A stretch of 64,000 nucleotides of DNA, taken from contig JTDE01002093.1 of assembly GCA_014338405.1 (NCBI GenBank), positions 1-64,000 of the forward strand, written 5' to 3'. How positions within the stretch are numbered: position 1 is the first letter of the stretch; every line of letters starts with the position of its first letter. Below are positions 1 to 11,148 of the stretch, in pieces. The notes beneath the pieces are model-generated. The model saw nothing but the letters and a program-made list of their open reading frames with translations, searched no databases and was not told where the DNA came from. The DNA is from Paragonimus skrjabini miyazakii (Eukaryota > Platyhelminthes > Trematoda > Plagiorchiida > Troglotrematidae). The translations under genes were made by a program, and so were the position numbers.

Positions 1-2661
1 CGAATCCCGTGAAACGGATAATTGCCTGATTTTTATGCTCATTGTTGTGTGTGACGACAGAAGCTGATGAACTGCCCCGTCGTTTCACAAACAACCGAGA
101 GGAAAATTGCCTTCCCATTCAAAGTCACTTTCACGATGGAATACAGTGACTGAAACTTCCCAAAGCTGGCAATGTCTACTAACCTGAAGGAATACAGTTT
201 CCAAATAGACACAACACGTAGTGACCCACTTTGTGGATGACACAGCTTTTCTGCTTGAGTTTGCTGCGAACGGACTGCCTCCCTGTTAGCTCTCGGAACA
301 TTTAAGAACCGTCCGGAGGACTGGCTATTAATAAGGTTTCCGCTACGAGCAGCAAACTTCCTTTAGGAGGCTGAGCTCTCACCAGATGTTTACGTGTGTG
401 TGATATCAATGCGAACGTTTTTGTTGTCGAATTGACTATCATCGTAGACCCGGTCTTCGTTTGACTTCACTTTATCAAGCACAGTTGTTTTCCACCGAAA
501 AAATGTTGACGTTAACATTAGTTATTATCAATCCAGTTGTTAGCAACTATTCGTGTTATGTGAGTTATTGGTTTTGTTATTTTCGTCGTCCAACCCCATT
601 GGAAGCGAGTGTGGAATATATTACTCTTACCACACAGTTCTACCATGCTTACCGATTACGCTACCTGACTGCTGACAGTCATATTCAAGACGCACCCATA
701 TTACACAGATGTATACGTTCAATGGTTCACGCGATAAAAAATTTCGGCCCAAGGGGTAGAGTTGTTAGTCACTCAGAAACTTCGGTGAAATATGGGCCTA
801 CATTGAAATGACTCGAGGAGCGAGATTACTTGGAGTCTTTTCTTTCTTGTCTGGAGATTGAGGAGCCAGCCATGCCTCAGCAACGCCGATAACTTCGAGC
901 TTCCTTGATTTAGCGAGCTTCTGTATTTCTGATGGCTTTGTTCTTAGAGACAGCGCCTCAGCGCACTTTCGCTACCAACTAGAGATGCGAACTTGAGTTT
1001 CATTCTCTATATGTTGGAAGGGTGGCAGTTCAGAGCCTAGTGTTGTTACGTTTACTCCGGCCCCTTCACTCTGGTATGCCGATGGTCCTTTCACCTTCGG
1101 TGGTTGGCAGCAGCTTCCGATGCCCTGACTCCAAGGATCTAGCTCCAGGTTATTTTGGGTAGTACAGTAGGAGGGAGAAAATGTATAGGTAAGTCAGATA
1201 TAGAAATACCAAACCAAAACTGCAGGAAAATTCAGGAGTGTACGTGGATGCAACAAAGAAGAACGTTCGCAACCAATTAACGCTGGTTAGCGAGCTGAGA
1301 TGAAGATCATCGTAACCCAGCGACCTTGCGTGCATAAGTCCATCGTCATGCAATCATAAGATACATATATAATTCAGTAGCTTCCCACACTTCACCCATA
1401 CGTGAAGGCTATATTTCCGTAACCTCGCGATGGCTGCATACTAAAGGGAAACGAACTGCACGACAATTGGTCCTTAAAGAATCTGAAAATCGCGCACGTG
1501 AGTAGGAGCCAACCAATAACTCCAAGGTCGGGTGGGATATTGTAGCTCGTTCACTCTTGCTTGACATACATTGACAGTGACTTAAGCAGTCGTCGAAACC
1601 AAAGTTATGGCAGAGGGAATATGAGGAACGAAATGGCATGGAAAAATTTGGGAGAGGGGGAATTGGTTGGGATAGCCCGGTCCATCACAAATGAAGGTAT
1701 GAGAGCTTACTGTGCTTGGCTTATCCGATGTGTACCGATGAGCAGTGTGATGCAGGGAAGCAGTACTCGACTTTCTTCAGCTGCGGCAAACTAACTGGAT
1801 CAACGATCTGTAAGTCCGCCGCAGTGAAAGTATATTTTTTTGAGCTTTTAAATATGTAATGACTATCATAGAATCATTATCTGCCGGTTTTAGCCAAAGA
1901 TGCTCTTTCAGATTTTTCAACTTGGGATTATTATCAGATGACCGAAACAAACATCAAGGGTAATAAATAATGAAGAAAGGCTACTAATAAAGCCACTGTA
2001 TTGTCCAAATTAAAAATGTAACTGACCACAGCGTGAAGCGAATATCTATCAGAGGCCGCATACTAGGGCGCTCAGGAAATCTGCGAATTGATAGCAACTG
2101 AAACTTACTGATGAGGATCCCAACGAACCAAATCCTGTCCGGGTGCCTTAGAAACGCACAAGAACACGCGGAGGAATTGGCAACGAAACGAAAGACGAGA
2201 GATTCAAACACTCGTTTAACCTGTATCTGTCTAATGTACTGCGGCTGTTACTCCAGCACAATGGACCTTGCATCGGCTGAAGTTCGTGATCGCTGAACAG
2301 AGTCCAGCGGTGTTTGTCATAACATACTCAGCCATAGTTTGACCCCATTTGGAATACGTTACCCAAGCCTGATCACCGTATCCCAGGATGAACATTGCAG
2401 TCATCGTAAAGGTACGAAAACTCGTCCCATACGTAGCATGGGAGTACAAAGGGCATAAGCTACCAAGACAGTCCAGGTGACTGAACTTATACTCGCTTGA
2501 ATGCTGGAGTGGGAAGAGTTATCCTGTTGGATTACACGACGTTGCTCAACACGTCTGTATTTTGGCAGGACCGAGGTTTAAGTAACCATCGACGCACAAC
2601 TGAAGCAATGGGACCAAGACTGGATGTTTGCTTTTATGAGAGTGAGCTTACTGATTTTTAG
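1..2661. other. no supported gene or repeat
   Basis: I see no convincing exon, RNA gene or transposon domain here. The longest open frame, 461-811 (+), codes for a low-quality, aromatic-rich peptide without flanking splice signals or a recognisable motif, and I treat it as chance. Short open frames on both strands overlap one another in the way expected of non-coding DNA. Confidence 0.5.
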
Positions 2662-2840
2662 TGACAAACCAAAAAAAATTGTCTATCAAACCTTCGTCAA
2701 TACGGCCCGGTAAATTATCATCGGCCATGAGCAAAGCGCTTAAAAAAAGTAGTAATATATCACTAGCACAGCTATGTGGTGATGAACGGAATGAAAACTC
2801 CGTTACAGCCAGCATACTTAAAGAGTACACACGATCTCTG
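2662..2840 (+). CDS. candidate internal exon, unknown protein
   Basis: A clean internal-exon signature is visible. The acceptor is a short T-rich stretch ending TTTTTAG at 2661, and the donor is CTG followed by GTAACC at 2841. Between them lie two leading bases and 59 open codons, so the exon ends in phase 0. The peptide is polar, rich in Lys and Ser, and has stretches such as KKLSIKPSS and SKALKKSSNISLAQLCGDE that look more like a real protein than the surrounding chance frames. I do not recognise a domain. No partner exon was found within 2 kb, so the gene could start further upstream or the exon could be fortuitous. An antisense frame over the same bases (2648-2920) has no splice signals and is probably a shadow. 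Confidence 0.35.
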
Positions 2841-4263
2841 GTAACCAAAACGTTTTGCTTCTCAAAAAGGTTTACAAGAAATCTAATGTTAACTTTGGAA
2901 ATCACTAATGTGATCTGCAAAGTGTAGGCGGAGTGAGTGTTTGAACTGAGAGTAAATTCATAGATTCATGTTCATGAGTAAGGCAATTAGAATGAGCGAG
3001 CTGTCAAAGCGACTGCTGTAGCGAGCCTGTTTGTTTATTGCCAACTATATTAGAGCTGTGATTGCCATTTGTCCTCATTTTGTTTCCAAATTTTGTATGT
3101 CCAAACATTTGTTTGAACGAGTAGAGATACCGATAAATACCCTGCGCACTCGAACGTACGACCCCGCTGCCTGCTCGTTTGTCGTTCCGTTCTGTTACCG
3201 TTTCGTCTTGGTATTCGTTCGCTCTCGCGTTGACGTTGCAGGTCGACAATTTACTTCTTGTTTACTCGTTGCGTTATTCTCCACCGGCCGCCTTCGTTTC
3301 ACTTGATCCTACACTACCAAAATCATTTTTACACATCGTATATCCAAAAATTAAGTCTGGAACCGAAATAACGAGCGAGAATGACCAAGGTTCGTGAGAC
3401 CCGAAATGGTTTTGGAGAGGTATTAGAAGTGTTTCAGAAGACGTTAATAATGCGAAGCAATGGTGCTCAAACTCACTCTAGCACTGGAATGTTTTATTTG
3501 GCTGCTCATCACCGGCGTTGTAGGAAGAATTAGCATACGTGCGTAGTACAGTTTATTCTAGAGTATTGTGTCACCACTAATTGCCAAGTTTAACAAAATT
3601 GTACAATGAGGTCTGGCACAATAATTGCGCGAGATTGGCAAAATGAAGTGGAAAACAATGAAAACAACTTATATTCAGAGTGTTTAATACCACCAAGTAA
3701 ACGGGAGTACGATGGTTGTTGGTTAACTATTTCCCCGGAATATGCATACTTCATGATTTTGAACATGCCTCCAAGGTTATTCTTGTTTAGTTGGGCCATT
3801 TTCTCGCGACCGTAGTCATACCGTCGGTAACGCGCTGATTCCGAAATCGGATGATGATAAAGGGATACTATACTGTAAAACCATGTCAAAACAAGTATTT
3901 ACAACGTCGTTCAGACGAAAGATGCAATGAATTGCATGAGAAAGCGGTAGGTTTTCTGTCATTGTCATTGTTTTGAGAATAGTGTAAACCTTGTGCGTGC
4001 GCGTTCTCAAACGATGTTGGCTATAGCTATAGCGCATATGCCCCGACCATATATATAGCCGGTTCAATCAAATTACTCAAAATGTACATTGCATTTTATT
4101 ACATCCTAATATGGACTAGATTTTCAATGTATTTCTTCAAAACATATGCAGTTCTTTTTTCACTTATCTTGCTTACATTTCATGTTGTTATGGAGTGTCT
4201 TAGGGGTCGTTAGAAAGAGAACAACCAGTGAAACAGTAATCTATTTATAGCTGTTTATAGACA
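2841..4263. other. no supported gene
   Basis: This is AT-rich intergenic or intronic sequence. Open frames on both strands at 3590-3889 and 3031-3306 have no splice context and no recognisable motifs. Nothing here resembles the transposon families seen elsewhere in the window. Confidence 0.45.
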
Positions 4264-4330
4264 GCTCTATAGAGCCAGTACACATGGGTCCCGAGTAAAC
4301 ACATATGCTTTAAAGCATATGGGAATTCCC
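4264..4330. repeat. cluster of three perfect palindromes
   Basis: Three perfect palindromes lie within 67 bases. They are a 12-mer at 4264-4275 (GCTCTATAGAGC), a 20-mer at 4302-4321 (CATATGCTTTAAAGCATATG), and a directly abutting 10-mer at 4321-4330 (GGGAATTCCC). They lie just upstream of the first recognisable CR1 LINE coding sequence, so they may mark the insertion junction or simply be flanking DNA. Confidence 0.7.
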
Positions 4331-4336
4331 ATAAGA

Positions 4337-5015
4337 ACACTGTTTTGGCTGGTCGTTGACGAGCCGTGCTTGTACCAGCATGTGAAAGCTCCCACACGGT
4401 TACAGGCTGAATGCCACGCCAGGTTGGATTTGGTTTTTTCCACGTTAGAGTCCAACAACAACCGTATTGACATCTTGCCCCCCAATACGGAGGAGTGACC
4501 ATAAGCTACTGGATATACGGTGGGCAAGAGAAAAACTACGGACAATACCTACCCCGGTTCGACAGAATATTTGGAGGATTCCGTCCGGAGTAAGGAGGGA
4601 GGCTGCGCGCGAATACGACTGGGGCGGCAGTACAAGCAAGGTTGATGGGCGTTGGTGCAAAGTCAGAAATAATCTGCTGGCTCTCGTGGAACAGTTCGCA
4701 CCGGTGTTCCGTGGTCGTTCCAACTCCAAAGGGCCACCGTAGTTTGATGCCGAATTGCGTGCTATCCTCAGGTGCAGACACCGGTAGTGGATGAACTACC
4801 GGGCTGGTCATGGTGCTTACGATGCTTACCAGAAGACGCGGAACGAATGTAATATCATGACGATAAGAAAGCGTAAGCAACACGAGGAAAGGCTGGCCGC
4901 GGAATCGGCCGCAGCACTCAAGAGGCTCTGGGCGTATATCCGCCGGCGGACCAGAACTAAGGCGTCATCCCGGGCACTGATGGATCAGGGAGAAAACGAG
5001 GTGGTTGAGGACTGA
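4337..5015 (+). pseudogene. CR1 LINE endonuclease C-terminus and linker (broken)
   Basis: The first part reads QHVKAPTRL and then LDLVFSTLE, typical of the last third of the CR1 EEP (APE-like) endonuclease. It is followed after a frameshift by the SDHKLL segment that carries the conserved SDH catalytic motif (around 4488-4505). The linker to the reverse transcriptase follows, with basic stretches such as KRKQHEERLAAES. Stops at about 4741 and 5014 break the frame. In an active element this domain nicks the target DNA. Here it cannot make a full protein. Confidence 0.75.
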
Positions 5016-5030
5016 GATGAAGCTCATCCA

Positions 5031-5894
5031 ATGGCTGGGCATTATGCTTCGGTTTTCTCCCAAGATAATGTAAACTCTACCTTGCATGATGACATTGGAC
5101 CATGCCTGATCAACACGCTATTTAGCGTTGAAGAGGTGGAACACGAGCTAAGGTCGATCGATGCCAATAAGTCCTCTGGTCCGGATGACATCCACCCTTT
5201 GTCGATGCGTGAACTGGCGGCGGAATTGGCTGTGCCACTGACGGACATGTATAAATAGTCCTTGAACAAAGGTAAACTGCCAACGGTGTGGAAACGAGCA
5301 GTGATTGCGCCTATATACAGGAGAGGGGGACGATCGTAATCTGTCAGCTACCGATCAGCATCCTTGACTTGCGTACTTGGTAAAGTAATGGAGCGGCTGA
5401 TTGCCCGTCGTCTCCAGGGGCAGCTGGATCAACTCTCGGCGAGAGGCAGCACGGATTCCGTATGGGGCGATCTTGCTTGACGAATCTCCCGATGGGTGGA
5501 AGCTGACGGCACGACTCTGGACGTAGTGTTTCTCGACTTCAACAAGGCGTTCGACAAAGTGCTGCATAATCATTTGCTCACCAAGTTGTTGGCGTACGCT
5601 GTCAGCTTGCCTATGACAAATTGGCTAGCAGACTTCCTTCATAGTAAGTCATTCGCTGTTAGGGTCAATCAACAATTATCGGAATGGCTGCCTGCCCCAA
5701 GTGGTGTGCCGCAAGGGTCAGTGCTCGGGCTCTTGCTGTTTCTGGTCTTCATTAATGATCTATTGGACCAGTTGCAATCGCCTGCCCTCGTCTTCGCGAA
5801 TGACATGAAAGTGTGGAGGACAGTTTCTTCAGACGAGGATGGCGATATACTACAACAGGACTTAGATACGTTTTCAACATGGACGGTGCAATAG
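5031..5894 (+). pseudogene. CR1 LINE reverse transcriptase core (broken)
   Basis: Recognisable RT motifs appear in order. SSGPDDIHPLSMREL is near 5171-5215, FLDFNKAFDKV is at about 5530-5562 (first catalytic Asp), and PQGSVLG is at about 5710-5730. The catalytic YADD-type box appears as FAND at 5793-5804, so one of the paired aspartates is replaced by asparagine. An in-frame TAG near 5256, another stop near 5338 and a frame change near 5480 divide the domain. The protein would have copied LINE RNA at the nicked target. This copy is inactive by both stops and the lost aspartate. Confidence 0.85.
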
Positions 5895-5897
5895 GGC

Positions 5898-6527
5898 TTG
5901 CCCCTAAACTCGAAAAAGTGCTCCTTCAGTCACCTGGGAGATATTACAGATGTTAAGGCATACCATGTTGAAGGTCACCTACTAACACAGTGTAATGCAG
6001 AATGTGATTTCGGGGTGTTGGTGTCTGACACCCTCAAAACGCAGACCCACACAATACAAGCTTGTGTTAAAGCCAGGAGAGTGCTTTGGGCTATCCGTCG
6101 ATCATTTGCTAAAGTGTCCAAGGAGGCCTTTTGCTTGCTGTTCTCATCTCATGTTCGTTCGAGACTAGAGCACGGTCACGCCGCAGTGTTACCCTGTACA
6201 CAAAGTGAGGTATCTCAACTTGAAAGAGTACAGAGGACAGCCACACGCACGTTTGTTGGGATGAAGGGCCTCTCCTATAATCGGCGGCTAGAGCACCTGA
6301 ACATGTACCCCCAGAGTTACAGGCGGCTTCGCGGTGACCTTATTGTGATACGCCATATTCTGCGTGGTGATATGGGTGAAGAGCTCACAGCAGACTTCCT
6401 CCGAAATGAGCACAGATTATGGGGTCATCCACTCACGATTCTCAAACGACGATCGGGAAGACTCTATGCCGTATTTCGACTGTCACGGCGGCCGTCAAGA
6501 GTTGGAGTGCGCTACCAGCGCAAGTGA
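5898..6527 (+). pseudogene. CR1 LINE RT thumb and C-terminal region
   Basis: An open stretch of 209 codons follows the RT core after a TAG at 5892-5894. It contains the typical CR1 C-terminal pattern: LNSKKC, then a DFGVLVSDTLK segment, then VRSRLEHGHAAVLPC and SQLERVQRTATRTFVGM, and finally the RRLRGDLIVIRHILRG segment seen near the ends of many animal CR1/Jockey-type ORF2 proteins. It ends with TGA. The final RSGRLYAVFRLSRRPSRVGVR stretch is arginine rich and fits a nucleic-acid-binding tail. Confidence 0.8.
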
Positions 6528-6530
6528 TGC

Positions 6531-9500
6531 TAGCACCCTGAAGACACACCAATGACTAATAAGCTCCGTACTTCCAATGGGGTCTGACCAAAACAACAGT
6601 TATAGTATGACAAATTAGTCCGACAGTTTTGAAGGATAAAGTTATGGCATTGAATGCGTTATCATTCTTATACTTCGAAATGTGGACCTTGGTTTGGGTC
6701 AGTGACGGTTCATGTGGGTGGCGTGCGTACAGGAGAACATTATTACATATGAGGATAATGCACACATCTTACCCCACAAAAAAACATTCTGCATTTAGCA
6801 ACATAAGTTTTACGAGTCTAACTTTTACGTTTTCACTTCTTCTGGCTTGAAATATGTGTCAGTTGATTTTCTGAAGCTTGACTTGTCTACTCCGGATGTT
6901 GAATCTCCTGTCAACACACATAGTTTCATCAAGGACCTCCGAAGGAAAGAATCTTAGTTTAATCGAGAAGTGTAAATTTCTCTTCTCTCAAGTGTCGTAG
7001 ATGGAGTCATCCAAGCGGAAACGTGTTTTGTTCACTAAAAGTAGCTCGCAACTTTAGTACAATTCATCAACCAGGCTATTCTGATATCGGTCTGAGTTTT
7101 GATGGAAGGCAAACAAGTTTGCTGACCATGTAACCTTTGTGGATGCTCTACCGATTAGTTCCCCATAGAAGAGCATACAAGCAATTTGACCTACTATTTT
7201 ATTTCTTTAGCCGCTTAAGCTTATGAATACCTATCAGTTCATTGATATGGCTTATTTTTGTCAGATGGTGTATCAGCTTATGGCTCGATCTGCTAGATTT
7301 TTTTAGGATCCAGTTTGTTCAAACCAAAATTCTTTGGCCTGTTGTTAACAGTTTTCGTGGCAAAGCATTTTTAGTTTCATGTTACCTTCATGGTAAGCCC
7401 TTGTCTTCTTGATTGTGGTGCTAGTATTCTGAAGGTACGTGGGGATTGCCTAAGTAGAGCACTCAAATTTAGGGCAAATTAAAGTATAAGAGGCTGTACG
7501 AAGGTAGGAGCTGTTTAAGAACCGCGTGGTGTTCGCTGCAAGTAGACATAGAATCAGCTCATGGAGACGTGTACTCGGCTTAGTGTACGTATGTAAATTA
7601 ATTATTGATTAAATAACAGCCGATTTGTTTGTTCTTTCGAACTGACTTCCATTCATAAAAATTGTCTGATCAGTGTTTCATACTACTTCAAATATGCAAT
7701 ATTGCTCTTTTGACTAGTTCAGTTGTGTACCATAAAAAAAGCGCGGCTGTGTTTTAACATTACCCTTCAGATACTTCAAATTATTACAAGGGTGCTGATG
7801 GAATGTTTTCCAGCGTGACATAATGAGCTTTATACAATACTAGTTGATTTACTCACTTCAGTGATTGGTTCATTGAGCTGACATAGTACATGTTTTTTGA
7901 TAAAATTGCGCACTGTCCATGAGATTTACACCTACTTGCTACTTTGTTGTACACACTTATTGAGGTATATGTACCGTTTGCTGCTAGTGGGTTATTAGTG
8001 TGGGAAAAGCTTCTGTGGGGAACTTGTTGTTGGAGTGCTCAGTAGGACTATCCATGGGCATTATTTCTTATACAATGTTCAGTGAAGCTCCCGAAAACTT
8101 TAGGGACACAGTAACAATCCCACCCATCTGTATTTTACAACGTAACTCCTCTCTTGTTTGATACGTGCAATGTAATTCTAATGCAGGCTTTGAAGTGCTA
8201 ACATTAGCAGCTAAAATGACAGAAAAAATAGTAGCCGGTTTATTTTGTACATCCATAAGGTTCCTCAGCTGATTCACTTGTGTCCCTAATATCGAAGATT
8301 AGTCGACCCGAGATTTCCGTTGCTTATGTTGGACATTGAAAGTGAACGTTTCACGAGTTGGCTATCTTTGAGTGCCGCCAGGTACGCCTAGGTACTTGCT
8401 AGCGTGAGCCATAAGCCTAAACATCAAACAGCACTGCCTTAACATCAACTCGGTAATCTCCGTTTCATCCATTAAAGTATGAAATGAGGCTACTGTATTC
8501 TTTCAAATAGTCAGCACTAATTTAAAATTCACTACACGTTACCCGCTGACACATGACAAGCTTTTAGGCTAACTACCGTGATAAAACCGTAATTTTGTTT
8601 GCGCCTGAGTTCCCTGGCAATATACCTAGCTCACATAACACTAGGGCGGAATAGTACTAGGGATCGGGTGTAATAGTTCTAAACTTAGTCGGTGAGGTAA
8701 CATACCTACATAATTCCTAGAAGGAAACGACAAGCAGGTGGACTCGTCTGATCTGGTTTTCGTGGAGGTGGGTAGGCAGGACTGTGTTTGTACGTTGGTT
8801 TTTCTTGAACAATGATGTCTAGTGGCAGTTTTGAATCATAATAATGTATGTCTAAGTTTGTTCACTGTACTTTTAACAATTTGAAATGAACATTCGTAAG
8901 CACTAATAAAATGAACTGTTTTTGGAAGGATTTTCAAAACTTCGCAGTCTATCGAACCAAATTTTTAGTTGCGGGGAGAAGATTTGCATTAAACAGCGCA
9001 TCTTTAGATTTAGATTAATTATACAAGGTACAGTTACGCCAGTAGAACCCTTATGGTAGAGTTTCATCAGGTCAGGCTCATGGTTTTTTTTGAGTGTCTT
9101 CACGTTTGCAGGTAAATTTGAACGAAGGCACACCAAAATGTCGCTTACCTCGTTTATTATATGAGGTGGGAGAGTAATGAACACATCGTGGAACGTTTTC
9201 GATTTTGTGGTTACCTTTTGCAGCGGAAAATTGGCATCCAGCTATGCAGACTAGCTCTGAGGATTATTCTCTTTAGACGGCTAGATCGGGACAGGGTGTG
9301 CATTAAAACAAACGTCTAACAAACTAAAAATCTGTTACTGCGTAATTTTGACGGTACCAGATGCTATAATCAAACGAATAATTGAAAAATTCACAATAAC
9401 TCATATCAGATAAACAAAATACACCCGAAAATGGTTACAAAGTGTATGAGCTCACAATTTTTAGTCCGTACGTGGACTCAGTTGATGGTCCCCAGGTAGA

Positions 9501-9600
9501 CGCTATGGGTACTAGATGTGAAATAAGAATACGCGTAATTTAGAAAACCAACATGTACTATACGAAAGTTGCAGTAGGTTTCCTAAGTGACATCAATCAG
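6531..9600. other. no supported gene
   Basis: About 3 kb of AT-rich DNA without a recognisable exon, transposon domain or tandem repeat. Minus-strand open frames at 8068-8277 and 8903-9184 have no supporting splice sites or motifs. Confidence 0.45.
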
Positions 9601-9692
9601 TGAAGCTAGCTATGGAGGTTGAGGATCCAGCCGTCGAGTGCGCAAGCAAGCTGAAGATATGTTTGTCGATTATGGTGCGCATAGGAGGAAAA
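9601..9692 (+). CDS. weak candidate exon, unknown protein
   Basis: The sequence begins after a plausible acceptor (ATCAATCAG ending at 9600) and ends at AAAA before GTAAGC, a good donor. One frame is open throughout and gives a short peptide containing MEVEDPAVECASKLKIC. The same frame stays open past the donor to 9878, so the donor may not be used. The MEVEDP stretch vaguely recalls the start of MBT repeats, but the rest does not follow that family and I do not assign it. Another host exon close by was not found. Confidence 0.2.
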
Positions 9693-10449
9693 GTAAGCTT
9701 ACAAATAAATGCGATCATGTACGGCAAGCAGACGGCGGGTGGAGGTTCTTACGTTCTTATTTGCAATGTGAACAGATGTTCTAGGAAGAATTTTGCACAT
9801 CCTACAACAGGTCGACCGGGATTATCTCTAGGTCACTGCACTAAATACCTTGTGCCTTACAAACAACCAGCGAACTGATAATAAATAAAAGGTGATATCT
9901 TCACGGCTACTTCCTTGTAGTTCATCAACCAGAAAGCCAATTCAGACAATTATAAAAGTCAAACCCTGCCAAAGAAGTAGTTTTTGATTCATCCTAAGAG
10001 TGTCCAGTTACAGACTTTAAGTCATAGGCCCCCTCATGAAGTAGTTATACGTGACTTGAAGCGACAGACCTACCTCTTATCAACTCGCTCCTCCACTCAG
10101 TATGAGGATCAATCAAAACTTTATCACCGTAAGTAAAGTTTGTGATGTACAGCCAAAAGTTGACTATCTCACAGATTACGTAACATGTATATAGCTTCCA
10201 GAGGGATTCTGGGGTTCATTAACTACTTACTGTGGAGAGAGTACGCAGGAGTTCAAACTAAACAATGAGAAGACACACACGCAAGCGTTACTAAGAACTT
10301 CAAGAAATGGCTAGCTGCCTCTGTGATTCCGCGTAAATTTTCTTATTCAGAACTTTATTGTCTGAAAGTCCAAAATTGCTGTGATTACTTCGACTTAAAA
10401 TTGGATTATGAATTTATGGGTTTATTGACCAACTCGTGTACCTAGAAAG
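9693..10449. other. no supported gene
   Basis: Apart from the read-through tail of the open frame ending at 9878, I see no feature in this stretch. Confidence 0.4.
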
Positions 10450-10715
10450 TTACGCTTAATGATCTGGGTTAGTGGAAGCCGTAAGGAAGCTGTCCTTTTA
10501 GCGATGCCTTACTTTCACTTATATCTTGGTTGTTCACTTACAAGTTGTAACCACACTGACGCTGAACATTGGAATATGGACGGAGTTATTTTTTATCGTT
10601 CAGTCTCCTCCGTTATCCTTCTTCTTCTTTTATGGCACCCGTCTTTTCTTTGTGATCTTGTGGTAGTTAAAAATCGGTGCGAACTATTGATGAAGAACGA
10701 TAGTATGACCATTTG
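10450..10715 (+). mobile_element. 3' end fragment of RTE family B LINE
   Basis: The segment matches the 3' non-coding region of RTE-B as seen at 46486-46735 (+) and 42600-42850 (-). Shared words include AGCCGTAAGGA-GCTGTC near its start and the block ending in the GTGAACCACTGATG-type sequence. No reverse transcriptase sequence remains. It sits about 260 bp from the oppositely oriented RTE-A copy. Confidence 0.65.
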
Positions 10716-10976
10716 AGCACTAACACGATGTTACTTTCTCAAACAGACTGTAGTTGACGTTACTAAAAGTAAGCTCAGATTTGATAAGTGGTTCAGTTAG
10801 CAAAACCTCAATAATACAGGTATCCCTCGGTTCCAACTAAACGGCACCGTTGGATGAATGGTAACAATTATGGTGATAAGCAATACGTGATGCGAATTCC
10901 ACTGTAACTCTTTCAGTTCTCAAAAACAATTTTGTACACCTGCAATATTGCATTCAAGACTGTAGTTTGCAGTGTA

Positions 10977-10988
10977 CATCATCATCAC

Positions 10989-11030
<42 letters not shown>
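10977..11030 (+). repeat. (CAT)18 microsatellite, tail of RTE-A
   Basis: Eighteen consecutive trinucleotide units, with one CAC unit near the start. On the minus strand this is an (ATG)n run directly after the 3' UTR of an RTE-A LINE. RTE-type LINEs often end in short tandem repeats instead of poly(A). A poly-histidine open frame on the + strand is therefore an artefact of the tail. Confidence 0.9.
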
Positions 11031-11148
11031 AGCAGCCATGAGCCTGATCAAAAGGTACTGTGGCTTGGGCCGCCGTCCATCCCAACAGTGACGTGGAATA
11101 TTCTAGAAGGAAACGTTACTAAGAAGGTTGAAAATTATTAAAACAAGA

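Larger units (their letters stand above)
4337..6530 (+). mobile_element. CR1-clade LINE, 5'-truncated and decayed
   Basis: This non-LTR retrotransposon copy runs from the end of an EEP-type endonuclease domain through reverse transcriptase to the C-terminal region. It is read in several frames with stops (for example near 4741, 5014 and 5256) and frameshifts (near 4450-4500 and 5894). The domain order and motifs match CR1/Perere-3-type LINEs of flatworms. The 5' UTR, first ORF and most of the endonuclease are missing, as expected of incomplete target-primed reverse transcription. I cannot define the exact 3' end; coding similarity ends at the TGA near 6527, and about 30 more bases may be 3' UTR. 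Confidence 0.85.

Noticed and set aside
461..811. 116-codon + strand open frame
   Set aside because: No splice signals, no domain, unusual composition; probably chance.
9600..9878. Possible MBT-repeat exon
   Set aside because: Only the MEVEDP stretch resembles the family; the aromatic residues that define MBT repeats are absent.
10932..11141. Open frame with a run of about 18 histidines
   Set aside because: The histidine codons are the (CAT)n tail of the minus-strand RTE-A LINE, read on the wrong strand.
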